Below, piece by piece: positions 1 to 9,240 of a stretch of 64,000 bases of DNA. A model generated the notes under the pieces. That model was given only the letters and a program-made list of their open reading frames with translations, did not search any database and was not told the DNA's origin. Source of the DNA: Chitinophagaceae bacterium (GTDB lineage: Bacteria; Bacteroidota; Bacteroidia; Chitinophagales; Chitinophagaceae); contig JACMLY010000105.1 of the NCBI GenBank assembly GCA_014379345.1, positions 164,795 to 228,794 of the forward strand. The letters are read 5' to 3'. The position numbers and the translations under genes are program-made. The number at the start of each line of letters is the position of its first letter. Position 1 is the first letter of the stretch.

Positions 1-1
1 T

Positions 2-196
2 GCGCCGAAAAAACAATACTCGATCAAATTCTTCGAAGAAAATGAGACCGAATTATTTGAGATCAAACAGGTGAAGAATGCTTTACTTACATTAGATAAA
101 TCCAATTTCCTGCATGCAGGCTGGTTCTGGTTTGAATTATATGAGGAAGGAAAACTGAAAGAAAAGCACCGCTTTTATATCCCTAAAGATTTCTAA
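2..196 (+). CDS. 3' end of a hypothetical protein (partial)
   Basis: The window opens inside a gene. An open frame runs from base 2 to a TAA at 194-196 and gives the last 64 residues of a protein ending HRFYIPKDF. The fragment is rich in charged and aromatic residues (FLHAGWFWFELYEE) and has no signal or motif I can place in a family. Its stop codon overlaps the 3' end of the convergent lipB gene by 14 bases. No function is assigned. Confidence 0.6.
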   Translation, partial: APKKQYSIKFFEENETELFEIKQVKNALLTLDKSNFLHAGWFWFELYEEGKLKEKHRFYIPKDF

Positions 197-956
197 CATT
201 TTTTACGGCTGCTGCTGTCACTTGAAATACATCCAGGAAATTTCTTTTTATTTTTTTCTTCACTTCACCGGCGGCGACGTCTCTTCCCAACTCTTTTTGC
301 AGCGAGGTTACTTTTTTATTCCTGATGCCACACGGTATGATGTAATTAAAATAATCAAGATCGGTATTAACGTTAAATGCAAAACCATGCATGGTGATCC
401 ACCGGCTACAGCGCACACCGATAGCGCAGATCTTTCTTTCCTTTCCGGATATTCCGGCATCGATCCATACTCCCGTCTCCCCTTTTGAACGTTCTCCTTT
501 GATGCCATATTCAGCCAGCGTAAATATGATAACTTCTTCAATATTGCGCAGGTACTTTCCAATATCAGTATCGAATTTCTCAAGATCAAGGATCGGATAT
601 CCAACGATTTGTCCCGGACCATGAAATGTAATGTCGCCTCCCCTGTTGATCTTAAAAAACTGTATCCCCCTGGCTATTCGCTCTTCTTCGTTGATCAATA
701 TATTTTCCATATGACCGCTCTTACCCAGTGTATATACCGGCGGATGCTCGACAAAAAGAAAATAGTGAGTGGTCTGCTGTGCAGGGTTCGGGGGTAACCT
801 ATCTATATTTGATACATCGCTATCGCCTTCCAACTGCAAACTGCGGACTGCAGACTTAATCAGCACATTCGCATTCAGCAATGACTCCTGGTAATCCCAG
901 GCCCGCTGGTATTCCATTATACCCAAATCATCAAAAATTACTTCCTGCTTCTTCAT
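183..956 (-). CDS. lipB: Octanoyl-[acyl-carrier-protein]:protein N-octanoyltransferase LipB
   Basis: LipB moves the octanoyl group from octanoyl-ACP to the lipoyl domains of 2-oxoacid dehydrogenases and the glycine cleavage system, the first step of lipoate synthesis in the cytoplasm. The family core is clear: FVEHPPVYTLGKSG, then RGGDITFHGPGQIVGYPILD, and later GVWID...KICAIGVRCSRWITMHGFAFNV, which holds the catalytic Cys/Lys region. The frame stays open upstream to 1088, but the start MKKQEVIFDDLG at 956 gives 257 residues, the usual family length, and the upstream 44 residues look like untranslated spacer. The gene overlaps the convergent partial gene at its 3' end. LipA is not in the window. 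Confidence 0.95.
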   Translation of the reverse strand: MKKQEVIFDDLGIMEYQRAWDYQESLLNANVLIKSAVRSLQLEGDSDVSNIDRLPPNPAQQTTHYFLFVEHPPVYTLGKSGHMENILINEEERIARGIQFFKINRGGDITFHGPGQIVGYPILDLEKFDTDIGKYLRNIEEVIIFTLAEYGIKGERSKGETGVWIDAGISGKERKICAIGVRCSRWITMHGFAFNVNTDLDYFNYIIPCGIRNKKVTSLQKELGRDVAAGEVKKKIKRNFLDVFQVTAAAVKNVRNL

Positions 957-1156
957 ACACGAATTATCGCAAATTGGAACGAATTTACGCGAATAAATTT
1001 TGACGATGGCAGCGTGGCACCCTGATGCAGCCAAAGCATATAAGGGTAAACCTCCAATAGCCCTGCCCCCAAAACACATCTTCAACACTTATCCAGTATC
1101 CGGGATCCAGCATCCAGTATCTGTCGCCATTAACCTTCCACCACCAACTTTATCCC

Positions 1157-1164
1157 TACTTTTG
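1157..1164 (+). promoter_or_regulatory. Bacteroidota -7 promoter element of the RluD-type gene
   Basis: TACTTTTG matches the Bacteroidota -7 consensus TAnnTTTG and lies 13 bases before the ATG at 1178. No clear TTTG -33 element is seen at the expected distance. Confidence 0.5.
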
Positions 1165-1177
1165 TAAAAACAGCTCT

Positions 1178-2245
1178 ATGGCCGGCAAGATCAAGGAAGT
1201 AGATGTAATATTGGATGAATCCGCGGAGATTTCAGAAGAGCTGTATGAGCGCATGAATCTTGTTGTCGATAAAGGCCAGGAACCGATGCGTATCGATAAA
1301 TTCCTTGTTGCGAGAATTGAACATGCATCCCGTAATAAAGTACAGCAGGCAATAGAATCCGGTCGCGTGCTGATCAATGGCAAACAGGTTTCTTCGAATC
1401 ATAAGATAAAACCGGGTGAAGAGATCATCGTTTATTCAGACAAAGAAGTACAGGGCGAAGAAATTATTCCGGAACAAATATCATTGAACATTGTTTTCGA
1501 AGACGATGAAATACTTATTATTAACAAGCCTGTAGGCCTGGTAGTACATCCTGCCAGTGGAAATAAAAGCGGCACGCTCATTAATGGAGTAGCATATCAT
1601 CTGCAGCAACAAAATAATTCCATTGATGAAAATTCTTTGCCGCGTTTTGGTTTGGTTCACCGGATCGATAAAAATACCAGCGGGTTGATGGTGCTTGCAA
1701 AAACGGAAAAATCGGTTGCCAGTCTTGCAAAGGAATTTTTTCATCATACCATTCATCGTTACTATATCGCTCTTGTGTGGGGTGATGTGTCAGATGATAG
1801 CGGCACCATTAAAGCGCATGTCGGCAGACATAAACGTTTTCGTAAAATGTTTGATGCATATCCTGATGGAGAATCAGGGAAAGATGCAACTACCCACTAT
1901 AAAGTGCTTGAACGATTCGGATATGTTACCCTTATCCAATGCGTACTTGAAACCGGACGAACCCACCAGATACGGGTGCATATGAAATATCTCGGGCATC
2001 CCTTGTTTAATGACGAGATATACGGTGGAGACAAAATTGTTAAGGGAACGGTATTTACCAAATACAGGCAGTTTGTCGAAAATTGCTTTGCTATCTGTCC
2101 AAGGCATGCACTGCATGCGAAAACTATCGGATTTATTCATCCAAAAACAAGGCAGAAAGTTGAATTTGACAGCGAGCTGCCGGAAGACATGCGTCAACTG
2201 ATCGATAAGTGGAGAAATTATGCAAAAACGAAGAATATAGGTTGA
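1178..2245 (+). CDS. rluD: RluA/RluD family 23S rRNA pseudouridine synthase
   Basis: This enzyme isomerises specific uridines in rRNA (RluD: positions 1911, 1915 and 1917 of 23S rRNA) to pseudouridine. An S4 RNA-binding domain spans about residues 36-85 (RIDKFLVARIEHASRNKVQQ). The catalytic domain follows with INKPVGLVVHPASG, the active-site motif HRIDKNTSGLMVLAKT (catalytic Asp about residue 164) and GRTHQIRVHMKYLGHPL. The length of 355 residues fits RluD. The gene is single, behind its own TAnnTTTG element, and convergent with the next gene across a hairpin. Assignment to RluD rather than another RluA-family member rests on the S4 domain and length. Confidence 0.9.
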   Translation: MAGKIKEVDVILDESAEISEELYERMNLVVDKGQEPMRIDKFLVARIEHASRNKVQQAIESGRVLINGKQVSSNHKIKPGEEIIVYSDKEVQGEEIIPEQISLNIVFEDDEILIINKPVGLVVHPASGNKSGTLINGVAYHLQQQNNSIDENSLPRFGLVHRIDKNTSGLMVLAKTEKSVASLAKEFFHHTIHRYYIALVWGDVSDDSGTIKAHVGRHKRFRKMFDAYPDGESGKDATTHYKVLERFGYVTLIQCVLETGRTHQIRVHMKYLGHPLFNDEIYGGDKIVKGTVFTKYRQFVENCFAICPRHALHAKTIGFIHPKTRQKVEFDSELPEDMRQLIDKWRNYAKTKNIG

Positions 2246-2263
2246 CAGTTTCCCGGGTAAACC

Positions 2264-2319
2264 GATAAGGCCTTGTAAGATTTCTGCTATTTTCTTAAGA
2301 AACCTGCTAAGGCCTTATC
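2264..2319. terminator. Hairpin between convergent genes
   Basis: GATAAGGCCTT (2264-2274) and AAGGCCTTATC (2309-2319) are perfect 11-bp inverted arms, followed by ATTTTTTAAG on the + strand. The hairpin lies between the rluD stop and the 3' end of the minus-strand gene and is probably the rluD terminator. Confidence 0.55.
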
Positions 2320-2347
2320 AATTTTTTAAGACCACTGCGCGGTGGCC

Positions 2348-3280
2348 TCATCTCGTAAAATCGAACAAAGTAGCTGTGAATGTACCCCGCTCACGTTTCT
2401 TTAATACAACATCCCAGGTTCCGCTATAACGGAGTAATTTGGGAACAAGCAGCTCCTCGAACTTGGTCATCTCTACCTCCATATGCACGTCAAAATCGTA
2501 CACGCCTGCTTTGTAACTCAGATCGTAATTACGCGCCACAATCTCCCAGTTAGATGTATTAAACCAGGTGGTCATTTCATTGATAACGACCTTGTCGTTT
2601 TGTCCGGAGCTGAGGTCAAGTCTCGCAACAATGCGGAATACATAGCAAAGATCACCGTTGAAGCTTTCCATATCGATCACAAAATCGTACAGGTCCGCCA
2701 CGTCTTCGTCAAATAAGGCGATCTTATTACCGATGAAAGGAAGGCCCGGAATCCTTTTACCCGGGTTAAAGAACAACATTTTCAATTGTTCTTTGTGTTT
2801 TGCCATGCCTGATTTGCCTTTTGTGTTAAAGGCAACGCCCTTAACAATATTGGTCTCACCGCAAATAGTGTCGGGGGCGAAGAATAATCCTGCATACATT
2901 TCGGCTGTGTAATAATTGAGGTTGTGGGTTTTATCATATAGATCGCCGGTAGACTTTTCCTCCAGCGTTTCCATCCAACGACAATTATTTTTTACCAGCT
3001 GTTTGGTTTTACTATTGAGGCTCGCAATGATCTTGTTTTTTTTATTCATCATGCGGATATCATTAAGCGCGGTATATCCTAATATTTTAAGATTACGGAA
3101 AGCTTTGTAAAAAGTGCTATCCTCTTTTACCCGGTCAATGAAAGCAGGCACATTGAGGTTGCTACGTACCACTACCTCTTTTAAGGTGATTACCTTTTTA
3201 TTAACAATTACACTACTGTCCGTTTGCGCCAGCAGACCATTGCACAGGATCAAAACAGGCAAAAAAACAATCGCTTTCAT
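2348..3280 (-). CDS. Secreted hypothetical protein with a TonB-box-like segment
   Basis: This 310-residue protein has an N-terminal signal peptide (MKAIVFLPVLILCNGLLAQ) and a short segment ITLKEVVVRS, like the one that follows carboxypeptidase-regulatory-like domains in Bacteroidota outer-membrane proteins. The rest is soluble, mixed alpha/beta in composition, with FAPDTICGETNIVKGVAF and LPFIGNKIALFDED in the middle. I know similar unnamed secreted proteins in Bacteroidota but cannot give a function. It is probably periplasmic or attached to the outer membrane. It is transcribed alone, convergent with rluD and followed upstream by a word-repeat spacer. Confidence 0.8.
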   Translation of the reverse strand: MKAIVFLPVLILCNGLLAQTDSSVIVNKKVITLKEVVVRSNLNVPAFIDRVKEDSTFYKAFRNLKILGYTALNDIRMMNKKNKIIASLNSKTKQLVKNNCRWMETLEEKSTGDLYDKTHNLNYYTAEMYAGLFFAPDTICGETNIVKGVAFNTKGKSGMAKHKEQLKMLFFNPGKRIPGLPFIGNKIALFDEDVADLYDFVIDMESFNGDLCYVFRIVARLDLSSGQNDKVVINEMTTWFNTSNWEIVARNYDLSYKAGVYDFDVHMEVEMTKFEELLVPKLLRYSGTWDVVLKKRERGTFTATLFDFTR

Positions 3281-3333
3281 GCCTGCAAAATAACCCTATT
3301 CGATTTAAAAATTTGTGAAATGAATGAAGCAGA

Positions 3334-3451
3334 GAATACAGAAAACAGAATACAGGAGAAATACAAATTCATGATAAAATCTGTACATGCCGGTTTCCTT
3401 ATTGGCTAATTCTGATTTAAATCCTACTCCTGTCTTCTGTATTCTGTATTT
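3334..3451. repeat. Imperfect inverted word repeat (GAATACAG family)
   Basis: The left block at 3334-3358 repeats GAATACAG/AACAGAATACAGGAG. The right block at 3427-3451 has the complementary words CTCCTGTCTTCTGTATTCTG. The element lies in the spacer between the secreted protein and def and resembles the other word-based hairpins of this window. Confidence 0.5.
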
Positions 3452-3465
3452 TAAATTCCTTTACT

Positions 3466-4044
3466 TTACTTCGGAAAAGCCATTTTATAGTCCACTTTTA
3501 TTTTGCCTTTTGAAATATCATCCAGTTTGCCTTTGAGCAATTTCCGTTTAAGTGGTTTGAGATAGTCTATAAAAAGTTTCCCTTCAATATGGTCGTATTC
3601 ATGAAGAATGATACGGGCGGTTATTCCATTAAATGTTCTTATCTGCGGCGCAAAATTTTCATCTACGTACTCCAGAGTAACTTCTTCGTTCCGGGGGATA
3701 TCTTCACGGATTTTTGGGATACTCAGGCATCCTTCGTTATATACCCATTCATTGCCATTCAACTCCTTTATCTGGGCATTGATGAAAACCTGTTTAACCC
3801 CGGGTTCGTCGGGATATCTTCCTTTATCTTCCTCCTCCTGATTGGTGAATATCTGCTCGCTATCGATGATAAAGACCCGGATATCCCTGTTAATCTGCGG
3901 AGCCGCCAGCCCGACACCATTACTGGAGTACATGGTTTCCCACATGTCTTCTATCAGCTTATGAAGCCCCGGGTAAAGGGGGTTAATATCCTTACACACC
4001 GTTCTTAACACTGGCGCCCCATATGCAACAATCGGAAGTATCAT
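3466..4044 (-). CDS. def: Peptide deformylase
   Basis: Def removes the formyl group from the N-terminal methionine of new proteins at the ribosome exit. All three family motifs are present: GVGLAAPQ (about residues 43-50), EGCLS (104-108, metal-binding Cys) and HEYDH (148-152, the HExxH metal site). The start MILPIVAYGAP at 4044 gives 192 residues; the upstream in-frame extension to 4068 has no homology to the family N-terminus. A TAnnTTTG promoter element lies 22 bases upstream. The neighbouring ruvX is on the same strand but upstream, with 54 bases between the two genes. Confidence 0.96.
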   Translation of the reverse strand: MILPIVAYGAPVLRTVCKDINPLYPGLHKLIEDMWETMYSSNGVGLAAPQINRDIRVFIIDSEQIFTNQEEEDKGRYPDEPGVKQVFINAQIKELNGNEWVYNEGCLSIPKIREDIPRNEEVTLEYVDENFAPQIRTFNGITARIILHEYDHIEGKLFIDYLKPLKRKLLKGKLDDISKGKIKVDYKMAFPK

Positions 4045-4065
4045 ACTATTGAAAATTATAAGGCG

Positions 4066-4073
4066 CAAATTTA
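4066..4073 (-). promoter_or_regulatory. -7 promoter element for def
   Basis: The minus strand reads TAAATTTG, matching TAnnTTTG, 21 bases before the def ATG at 4044. The -33 element is not obvious, so the support is moderate. Confidence 0.45.
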
Positions 4074-4098
4074 GTTCAAATCAGTCATTGAACATGTA

Positions 4099-4515
4099 TT
4101 ATCTGACCGATCGTTCCAGGTACTCCTGGAGCATGATGGTAGCGGCAATCTCGTCGATCAATGCCTTGTTCCGACGCTGCTTTTTCTTCATACCCATATC
4201 GATCATAGCCCGGGAAGCCATTTTTGATGTAAAGCGTTCGTCAACCATTGTCAGAGGCATTTGCGGGAATTCTTTTTTTAGCTTTTCGACAATCTTTTTT
4301 ACCAGGGGCGTAGCATGGGTATCCGTATCATCCCAGTTTTTTGGCTCACCAATGATGAGCATCTCTACTTCTTCTTTTTTAAAATAATCTTTTAAGAAAG
4401 GGATCAGTTTGGGCGATTCAATGGTGGTAAGCCCGTTTGCAATGATCTGCAAAGGATCAGTTACAGCCAGGCCGGTTCTTTTTAATCCGTAATCAATAGC
4501 AAGGATACGAGGCAT
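4099..4515 (-). CDS. ruvX: Putative pre-16S rRNA nuclease / Holliday junction resolvase YqgF
   Basis: RuvX/YqgF is an RNase H-fold nuclease of about 138 residues linked to 16S rRNA 5'-end maturation and proposed to resolve Holliday junctions. The N-terminal LAIDYGLKRTGLAVTD gives the first acidic catalytic residue, EMLIIGEPKNWDDTDTHAT the second, and VDERFTSKMA plus DEIAATIMLQEYL the C-terminal ones. Length and motifs match the family exactly. It sits upstream of def on the same strand and downstream of ubiA, separated from ubiA by a 17-bp inverted repeat. Confidence 0.93.
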   Translation of the reverse strand: MPRILAIDYGLKRTGLAVTDPLQIIANGLTTIESPKLIPFLKDYFKKEEVEMLIIGEPKNWDDTDTHATPLVKKIVEKLKKEFPQMPLTMVDERFTSKMASRAMIDMGMKKKQRRNKALIDEIAATIMLQEYLERSVR

Positions 4516-4548
4516 AGTTGATGTTAGATGTTAGATGTACGATTTGTA

Positions 4549-4613
4549 TTAGGGATGACATCCTTGTAACACGTGACTAACTGTAGCTCCATGATTAAGG
4601 ATGTCATCCCTAA
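4549..4613. repeat. 17-bp perfect inverted repeat between ubiA and ruvX
   Basis: The arms are TTAGGGATGACATCCTT (4549-4565) and AAGGATGTCATCCCTAA (4597-4613), with a 31-base loop. Each arm is itself nearly palindromic around GATGACATC. The element follows the ubiA stop on the minus strand, so it may terminate or process the ubiA transcript before ruvX. No U-tract follows. Confidence 0.6.
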
Positions 4614-4622
4614 CGGCATCCC

Positions 4623-5615
4623 TTAATTTGATGCAGCTGCCAAAAAAAGATCTGCAATTACAAAAATGGCAAATACAACACTGGCTATTCCGTTGGCAGT
4701 CATGAAAGCGAGATTCACTTTCGAAAGATCATTTGGTTTCACGACCGAATGCTGGTAGATCAGCATTCCACAAAACAGACCAACTCCTATCCAGTATAAC
4801 CAATGAAACTGTCCATATATGCCTGCCAGAATAATACAGGCTGCACTTAACAGATGCAATAATTCAGAGATCCGCAGTGCTCTGGATTTACCCACTGCTG
4901 CCGGGATTGAATAAAGCTTTTGCGATTTATCGAATTCTTCATCCTGCAAAGCATAAATAATATCAAATCCGCTCACCCAGAATACAACTGAAAAAGAAAA
5001 CAAAACAGGCAGAAAAGCGAATTGGCCTGTTAACGCCAGATACGCACCAATCGGTGCGAGTGACAATCCAACCCCTAGAATCAAATGACACAATGGGGTG
5101 AAACGTTTGGTATAACTGTATCCTAAAACAACAAGCAAAGCAAGAGGCGACAGGAAAAAACAAAGTGGATTGATAAAAAAAGTACAAACAATAAATGCAA
5201 TGGAATTAAAAATCACAAACCTCATTGCGCTCCCGGATGAAATAATTCCTGCCGGAATTTCCCTGATTGCAGTTCGGGGATTTTTGGCGTCAAAATTTTT
5301 GTCGAGGTAACGGTTATATGCCATGGCCGCACTTCGTGCGAAGACCATGCAGAGAACGACAAGAATAAATTTTACCAATAAGATTTTCCACAACACAAAA
5401 TTTGTAATGTCCTGCCCCCAACCGATTGACATGTTTAGACTCCATTGACCGGTAGAGAAATCATTTTTAGTTAAAGCCAAAAAAAATCCAATCATTGCAA
5501 AAGGCATTGCAAAAATGGTGTGAGAGAATTTTATAAGGCTGAGATAGCTTTTAATTTTTGACATCTTACTCTTTTTCATTAGACCTTCTATATCCAATGC
5601 GGGTTCTTTTAACAT
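4623..5615 (-). CDS. UbiA-family prenyltransferase (probably menaquinone pathway, MqnP-like)
   Basis: This is an integral membrane prenyltransferase that joins a polyprenyl chain to an aromatic acid. The first Asp-rich motif is NRYLDKNFDAKNPRT (about residues 101-115) and the second is DIIYALQDEEFD (218-229). Several hydrophobic helices separate and follow them, as in UbiA. The N-terminus before MSKIKSYLSLIKFSHT is weakly conserved, so a start at 5564 (MSKI) is also possible. Bacteroidota use menaquinone, and UbiA homologues of this sub-type are usually assigned to the futalosine route (MqnP); that role is an inference. The gene follows the SpoU methyltransferase on the same strand after 151 bases. 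Confidence 0.85.
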   Translation of the reverse strand: MLKEPALDIEGLMKKSKMSKIKSYLSLIKFSHTIFAMPFAMIGFFLALTKNDFSTGQWSLNMSIGWGQDITNFVLWKILLVKFILVVLCMVFARSAAMAYNRYLDKNFDAKNPRTAIREIPAGIISSGSAMRFVIFNSIAFIVCTFFINPLCFFLSPLALLVVLGYSYTKRFTPLCHLILGVGLSLAPIGAYLALTGQFAFLPVLFSFSVVFWVSGFDIIYALQDEEFDKSQKLYSIPAAVGKSRALRISELLHLLSAACIILAGIYGQFHWLYWIGVGLFCGMLIYQHSVVKPNDLSKVNLAFMTANGIASVVFAIFVIADLFLAAASN

Positions 5616-5766
5616 GCAGCAGCAATTGCATTAGTTTTCTTATCGCATCTAGCTGTGTCAATTTTTTCAGCCCGGAATGTTTTGCTTTTTAGCCATCTTG
5701 TTGAGCTGTTCGCATTTTGCGATCAGCTTACCAATATCATTCAAATTTCGGGGCAGGCAAATGTAT

Positions 5767-6321
5767 TTACCTCACGAAATGATGACGAACCTGGAATCTG
5801 TTTCGCACCAGTTCCCACAATACAATTCCAGCTGCGACCGATATGTTCAAAGAATGCTTCATCCCCAGCTGCGGAATTTCAATACATCCATCGCATAATT
5901 TCAACACGTCTTCTCCCACTCCACTCACTTCATTGCCAAATACAACCGCCAGCTTTTCATATTCATTGCCCTCGAACAGGTGCAAAGGAATACTTTTTTC
6001 AACCTGTTCAACCGCAAATATGCCGTATCCCTCATCCCTCAATTCCTGCATTGCTGAATTAGCTCCGGGATAGTACTTCCAACCCACTGTTTCTGTAGCC
6101 CCAAGTGCAGTTTTATGAATATCCCTGTGGGGCGGCCTTGGTGTGTATCCGCACAAATAAATAGCCGTCAGCAAAAAAGCATCGGCCGACCGGAAAACAC
6201 TTCCCACATTGTGCATGCTGCGGATATTATCCAATATAACAACAATCGGTATTTTTTCAGCTCCTTTGAAATCATTCACCGATTTGCGGTTTAGTTCGTC
6301 CATGCTGAGTTTGCGCATCAA
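5767..6321 (-). CDS. SpoU/TrmH family RNA 2'-O-methyltransferase
   Basis: A 184-residue SPOUT-fold methyltransferase that transfers a methyl group from SAM to a ribose 2'-OH in tRNA or rRNA. The three family motifs are visible: motif 1 DNIRSMHNVGSVFRSADAF (about residues 31-49), motif 2 VVFGNEVSGV and motif 3 SLNISVAAGIVLWEL, which form the knotted SAM site. There is no N-terminal substrate-binding domain, so it resembles the minimal members such as TrmL/TrmH. The exact target nucleotide cannot be told from sequence. It is divergent from mutS. Confidence 0.88.
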   Translation of the reverse strand: MMRKLSMDELNRKSVNDFKGAEKIPIVVILDNIRSMHNVGSVFRSADAFLLTAIYLCGYTPRPPHRDIHKTALGATETVGWKYYPGANSAMQELRDEGYGIFAVEQVEKSIPLHLFEGNEYEKLAVVFGNEVSGVGEDVLKLCDGCIEIPQLGMKHSLNISVAAGIVLWELVRNRFQVRHHFVR

Positions 6322-6427
6322 AACATTTTATAAGCTGCAAAAATACCGTAATCCTCAACTTGTCCACAATAAATGAAAACGACGCCAACATTCGTTAATC
6401 AACACTGGCAATGCCGGTGCGGATGTT

Positions 6428-6435
6428 TATTTTTG
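6428..6435 (+). promoter_or_regulatory. -7 promoter element for mutS
   Basis: TATTTTTG matches TAnnTTTG and lies 24 bases before the mutS ATG. A matching -33 TTTG is not seen. Confidence 0.45.
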
Positions 6436-6459
6436 TCGCCACCTTAGCGGTTCACGAAT

Positions 6460-9057
6460 ATGGCAAAAGTAATCAGCGATACACCTATGATGCAGCAACA
6501 CCGGGCTATAAAGCAAAAATATCCCGATGCTATCCTGTTATTTAGGGTGGGCGATTTTTATGAAACCTTTGGAGAAGATGCGGTGATCGCTTCACAGGTA
6601 CTAGGAATTACACTCACCAAAAGAAATAATGGGGCCGTTGCTTCCAGTGATCTGGCCGGTTTTCCGCATCATGCTCTCGATACTTATTTGCACAAGCTCG
6701 TAAAAGCCGGCTACCGCGTAGCGATCTGTGATCAATTGGAAGATCCGAAGCTTGCCAAGGGCATTGTGAAAAGAGGGGTTACTGAATTGATCACGCCGGG
6801 TGTTGCTACGAATGATAAGCTGTTAGACCATCATTCGAATAACTTTCTGGCCGCCATACATTTTACCGATAATACTATTGGCATTGCATTCCTGGATATT
6901 TCCACGGGAGAGTTTTTTATGGCCGAAGGCAGCCAGGAGTATATTGATAAATTATTGCAAACCCTGAAACCGGCGGAGGTGATATTCCAAAGGAATTTTC
7001 AAAAACATTTTAAAGAAATATTTGGTTTAAAATTTTATACCTACACGCTCGAAAGCTGGGTTTTTGATGAGGCTTATGCGGAAGAAAGCATGCTTAAACA
7101 TTTTCAAACACATTCTCTCAAGGGATTTGGAGTGGAAGAGTTACACCAGGGCATCGTTGCCGCGGGCGCCATTCTTCATTATTTAAAGGATACTGAACAT
7201 CCGAACCTTCAGCATATTACTTCCATTCAGCGTATTGACCGGGATGATTATTTATGGATGGATAAATTCACCATCCGTAATCTTGAATTACTGGGAACCG
7301 GTATTGAAAATGGAAACAGCCTGTTGCACGTACTCGATAATACAGTTTCACCCATGGGTGCGCGGCTTCTGAAAAGATGGCTGGTACTTCCCTTAAAAGA
7401 TCCAAATAAGATCAATGAACGTTTAAGCCTGGTAGAGTATTTAATTAAAGAAGTAGACCTTCGAAACAAACTTATACAACATATCAGGCAATGCGGAGAT
7501 GTTGAACGGCTGGTGAGCAAGATTCCCATGAAGAAAATTAATCCCCGCGAGGTGATGCAAATTGCCAGAGGATTGCAACATATTGAGCATATTCAGGCTC
7601 TTTGTAAAAGCACGGGCAGCGATTATTTAAAGAGATTGGCCGACGCCCTCAATCCCTGCCAGTATATTTTCAATAAGATCAGGAAAGAGATATGTGAAAA
7701 TCCTCCTGCACTTGTAACCAAGGGCGGCGTGATCTGCCACGGAGTACAGGATGAATTGGACCAGTTAAGAAGGATTGCTTCCGGCGGCAAGCAATACCTG
7801 GTCGAATTGCAGCAAAAAGAAATGGAAGTTACCGGCATTTCATCACTACGGATCGGCTTCAACAATGTATTCGGTTATTACCTGGAGGTAACAAATACCC
7901 ATAAAAACAAAGTGCCTGCCACGTGGCTGCGTAAACAAACCCTTAGCAATGCAGAACGGTACATCACTCCCGAACTGAAAGAATATGAAGAAAAAATAAC
8001 CGGTGCAGAAGAAAAAATCCTCGCAATAGAACTGGAGCTATATGATAAACTTTTGCTTGAACTGCAGGATTATATTGCTCCCATGCAGATCAATGGAAAT
8101 ATTCTTGCTGTTCTCGACTGCCTGCTTTGCTTTGCTCATAATGCATTACAATACAATTATAAAAAGCCTGAATTGCATAATGGGCGCGAATTGGAATTAA
8201 AAGAAAGCCGTCACCCGGTGATCGAAAAAAATCTGGCATCGGGTGAAGCATACATTGCCAATGATATTGTTCTGGATCCATCTACTCAGCAGATCATTAT
8301 TCTTACCGGCCCGAACATGAGTGGTAAAAGCGCCTTGCTTCGTCAAACGGCACTGATCACGCTGATGGCTCATATGGGAAGTTTTGTTCCGGCAGACATT
8401 GCAAGGATCCCGCTGACCGATAAAATTTTTACAAGGGTGGGAGCCAGTGATAACCTGAGCGGAGGTGAATCGACTTTTATGGTTGAAATGAATGAAACGG
8501 CAAGCATCATCAATAATATTACACCCGCAAGCCTGATCCTTTTAGATGAGATCGGCCGTGGCACCTCCACCTATGATGGGATCTCGATCGCATGGAGCAT
8601 TGCAGAATTCTTACACAATTCTCCACACGCACCAAAAACCCTTTTCGCTACGCACTACCACGAATTGAACGAGCTTGAGAAAAAACTACTGCGGATTAAG
8701 AACTATCATATCACTAATAAAGAGATCGGTAACAAAATCATTTTTTTACGTAAGCTGGCTCCCGGCGGTAGTACGCATAGTTTTGGTATTCACGTGGCCA
8801 GGATGGCCGGTATGCCACCGGCGTTATTACAACGTGCCAATGAGATCCTCAAGCAGCTGGAAGAAAAAAATGTAGATGATGGAATTGGCCAGCAGGTAAA
8901 GAAATTATCGACGCCTAAACTACAGCTCTCCATTTTTGATGCTCATACCGAAACATTTAATGAGATCCGTAAACTGATCGACAACCTCGACATTAATCGT
9001 CTCACACCCGTAGAAGCATTGCTTAAACTACAAGAAGTCAAAAATCTTCTTAAATAA
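6460..9057 (+). CDS. mutS: DNA mismatch repair protein MutS
   Basis: MutS recognises base mismatches and small loops and starts mismatch repair with MutL. The full 865-residue protein is intact. The mismatch-contacting motif GDFYETFGEDA (Phe-x-Glu) lies near residue 30. The connector and lever domains follow, and the C-terminal ATPase has Walker A TGPNMSGKS (about 617-624), Walker B LLDEIGRGTSTYDG (about 695) and ATHYHEL. The C-terminal tail with a HhH-like dimerisation region (INRLTPVEALLKLQEVKNLL) is typical of bacterial MutS1. It stands alone between a divergent methyltransferase gene and a secreted protein. MutL is not in the window. Confidence 0.98.
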   Translation: MAKVISDTPMMQQHRAIKQKYPDAILLFRVGDFYETFGEDAVIASQVLGITLTKRNNGAVASSDLAGFPHHALDTYLHKLVKAGYRVAICDQLEDPKLAKGIVKRGVTELITPGVATNDKLLDHHSNNFLAAIHFTDNTIGIAFLDISTGEFFMAEGSQEYIDKLLQTLKPAEVIFQRNFQKHFKEIFGLKFYTYTLESWVFDEAYAEESMLKHFQTHSLKGFGVEELHQGIVAAGAILHYLKDTEHPNLQHITSIQRIDRDDYLWMDKFTIRNLELLGTGIENGNSLLHVLDNTVSPMGARLLKRWLVLPLKDPNKINERLSLVEYLIKEVDLRNKLIQHIRQCGDVERLVSKIPMKKINPREVMQIARGLQHIEHIQALCKSTGSDYLKRLADALNPCQYIFNKIRKEICENPPALVTKGGVICHGVQDELDQLRRIASGGKQYLVELQQKEMEVTGISSLRIGFNNVFGYYLEVTNTHKNKVPATWLRKQTLSNAERYITPELKEYEEKITGAEEKILAIELELYDKLLLELQDYIAPMQINGNILAVLDCLLCFAHNALQYNYKKPELHNGRELELKESRHPVIEKNLASGEAYIANDIVLDPSTQQIIILTGPNMSGKSALLRQTALITLMAHMGSFVPADIARIPLTDKIFTRVGASDNLSGGESTFMVEMNETASIINNITPASLILLDEIGRGTSTYDGISIAWSIAEFLHNSPHAPKTLFATHYHELNELEKKLLRIKNYHITNKEIGNKIIFLRKLAPGGSTHSFGIHVARMAGMPPALLQRANEILKQLEEKNVDDGIGQQVKKLSTPKLQLSIFDAHTETFNEIRKLIDNLDINRLTPVEALLKLQEVKNLLK

Positions 9058-9240
9058 AATACCCTTTTGCCACGCCGAAAACGGTTTATCCCCAACTTGT
9101 ATTAAAGCAAGAAAAACCTCTTTCCGGCAATCACTGCAATAATCCGCAAAACGATTCGTTGTAACGATCTAAGCATATACACTTATAACCCTGTAAGTGC
9201 TATATGAATGCCCTAAAATGTATCCTAAAGATCCTATTGT

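Noticed and set aside
3589..4008. A 139-codon + strand frame opposite def.
   Set aside because: It overlaps the def motifs on the other strand and has no protein-like features beyond hydrophobic runs from antisense codons.
5616..5766. A 23-codon minus-strand frame (TTG start) between the SpoU and ubiA genes.
   Set aside because: It is too short, has a weak start and no coupling or conservation evidence.
5655..6062. A + strand frame of 135 codons opposite the SpoU methyltransferase.
   Set aside because: The minus-strand protein has all family motifs; the + frame is a shadow.
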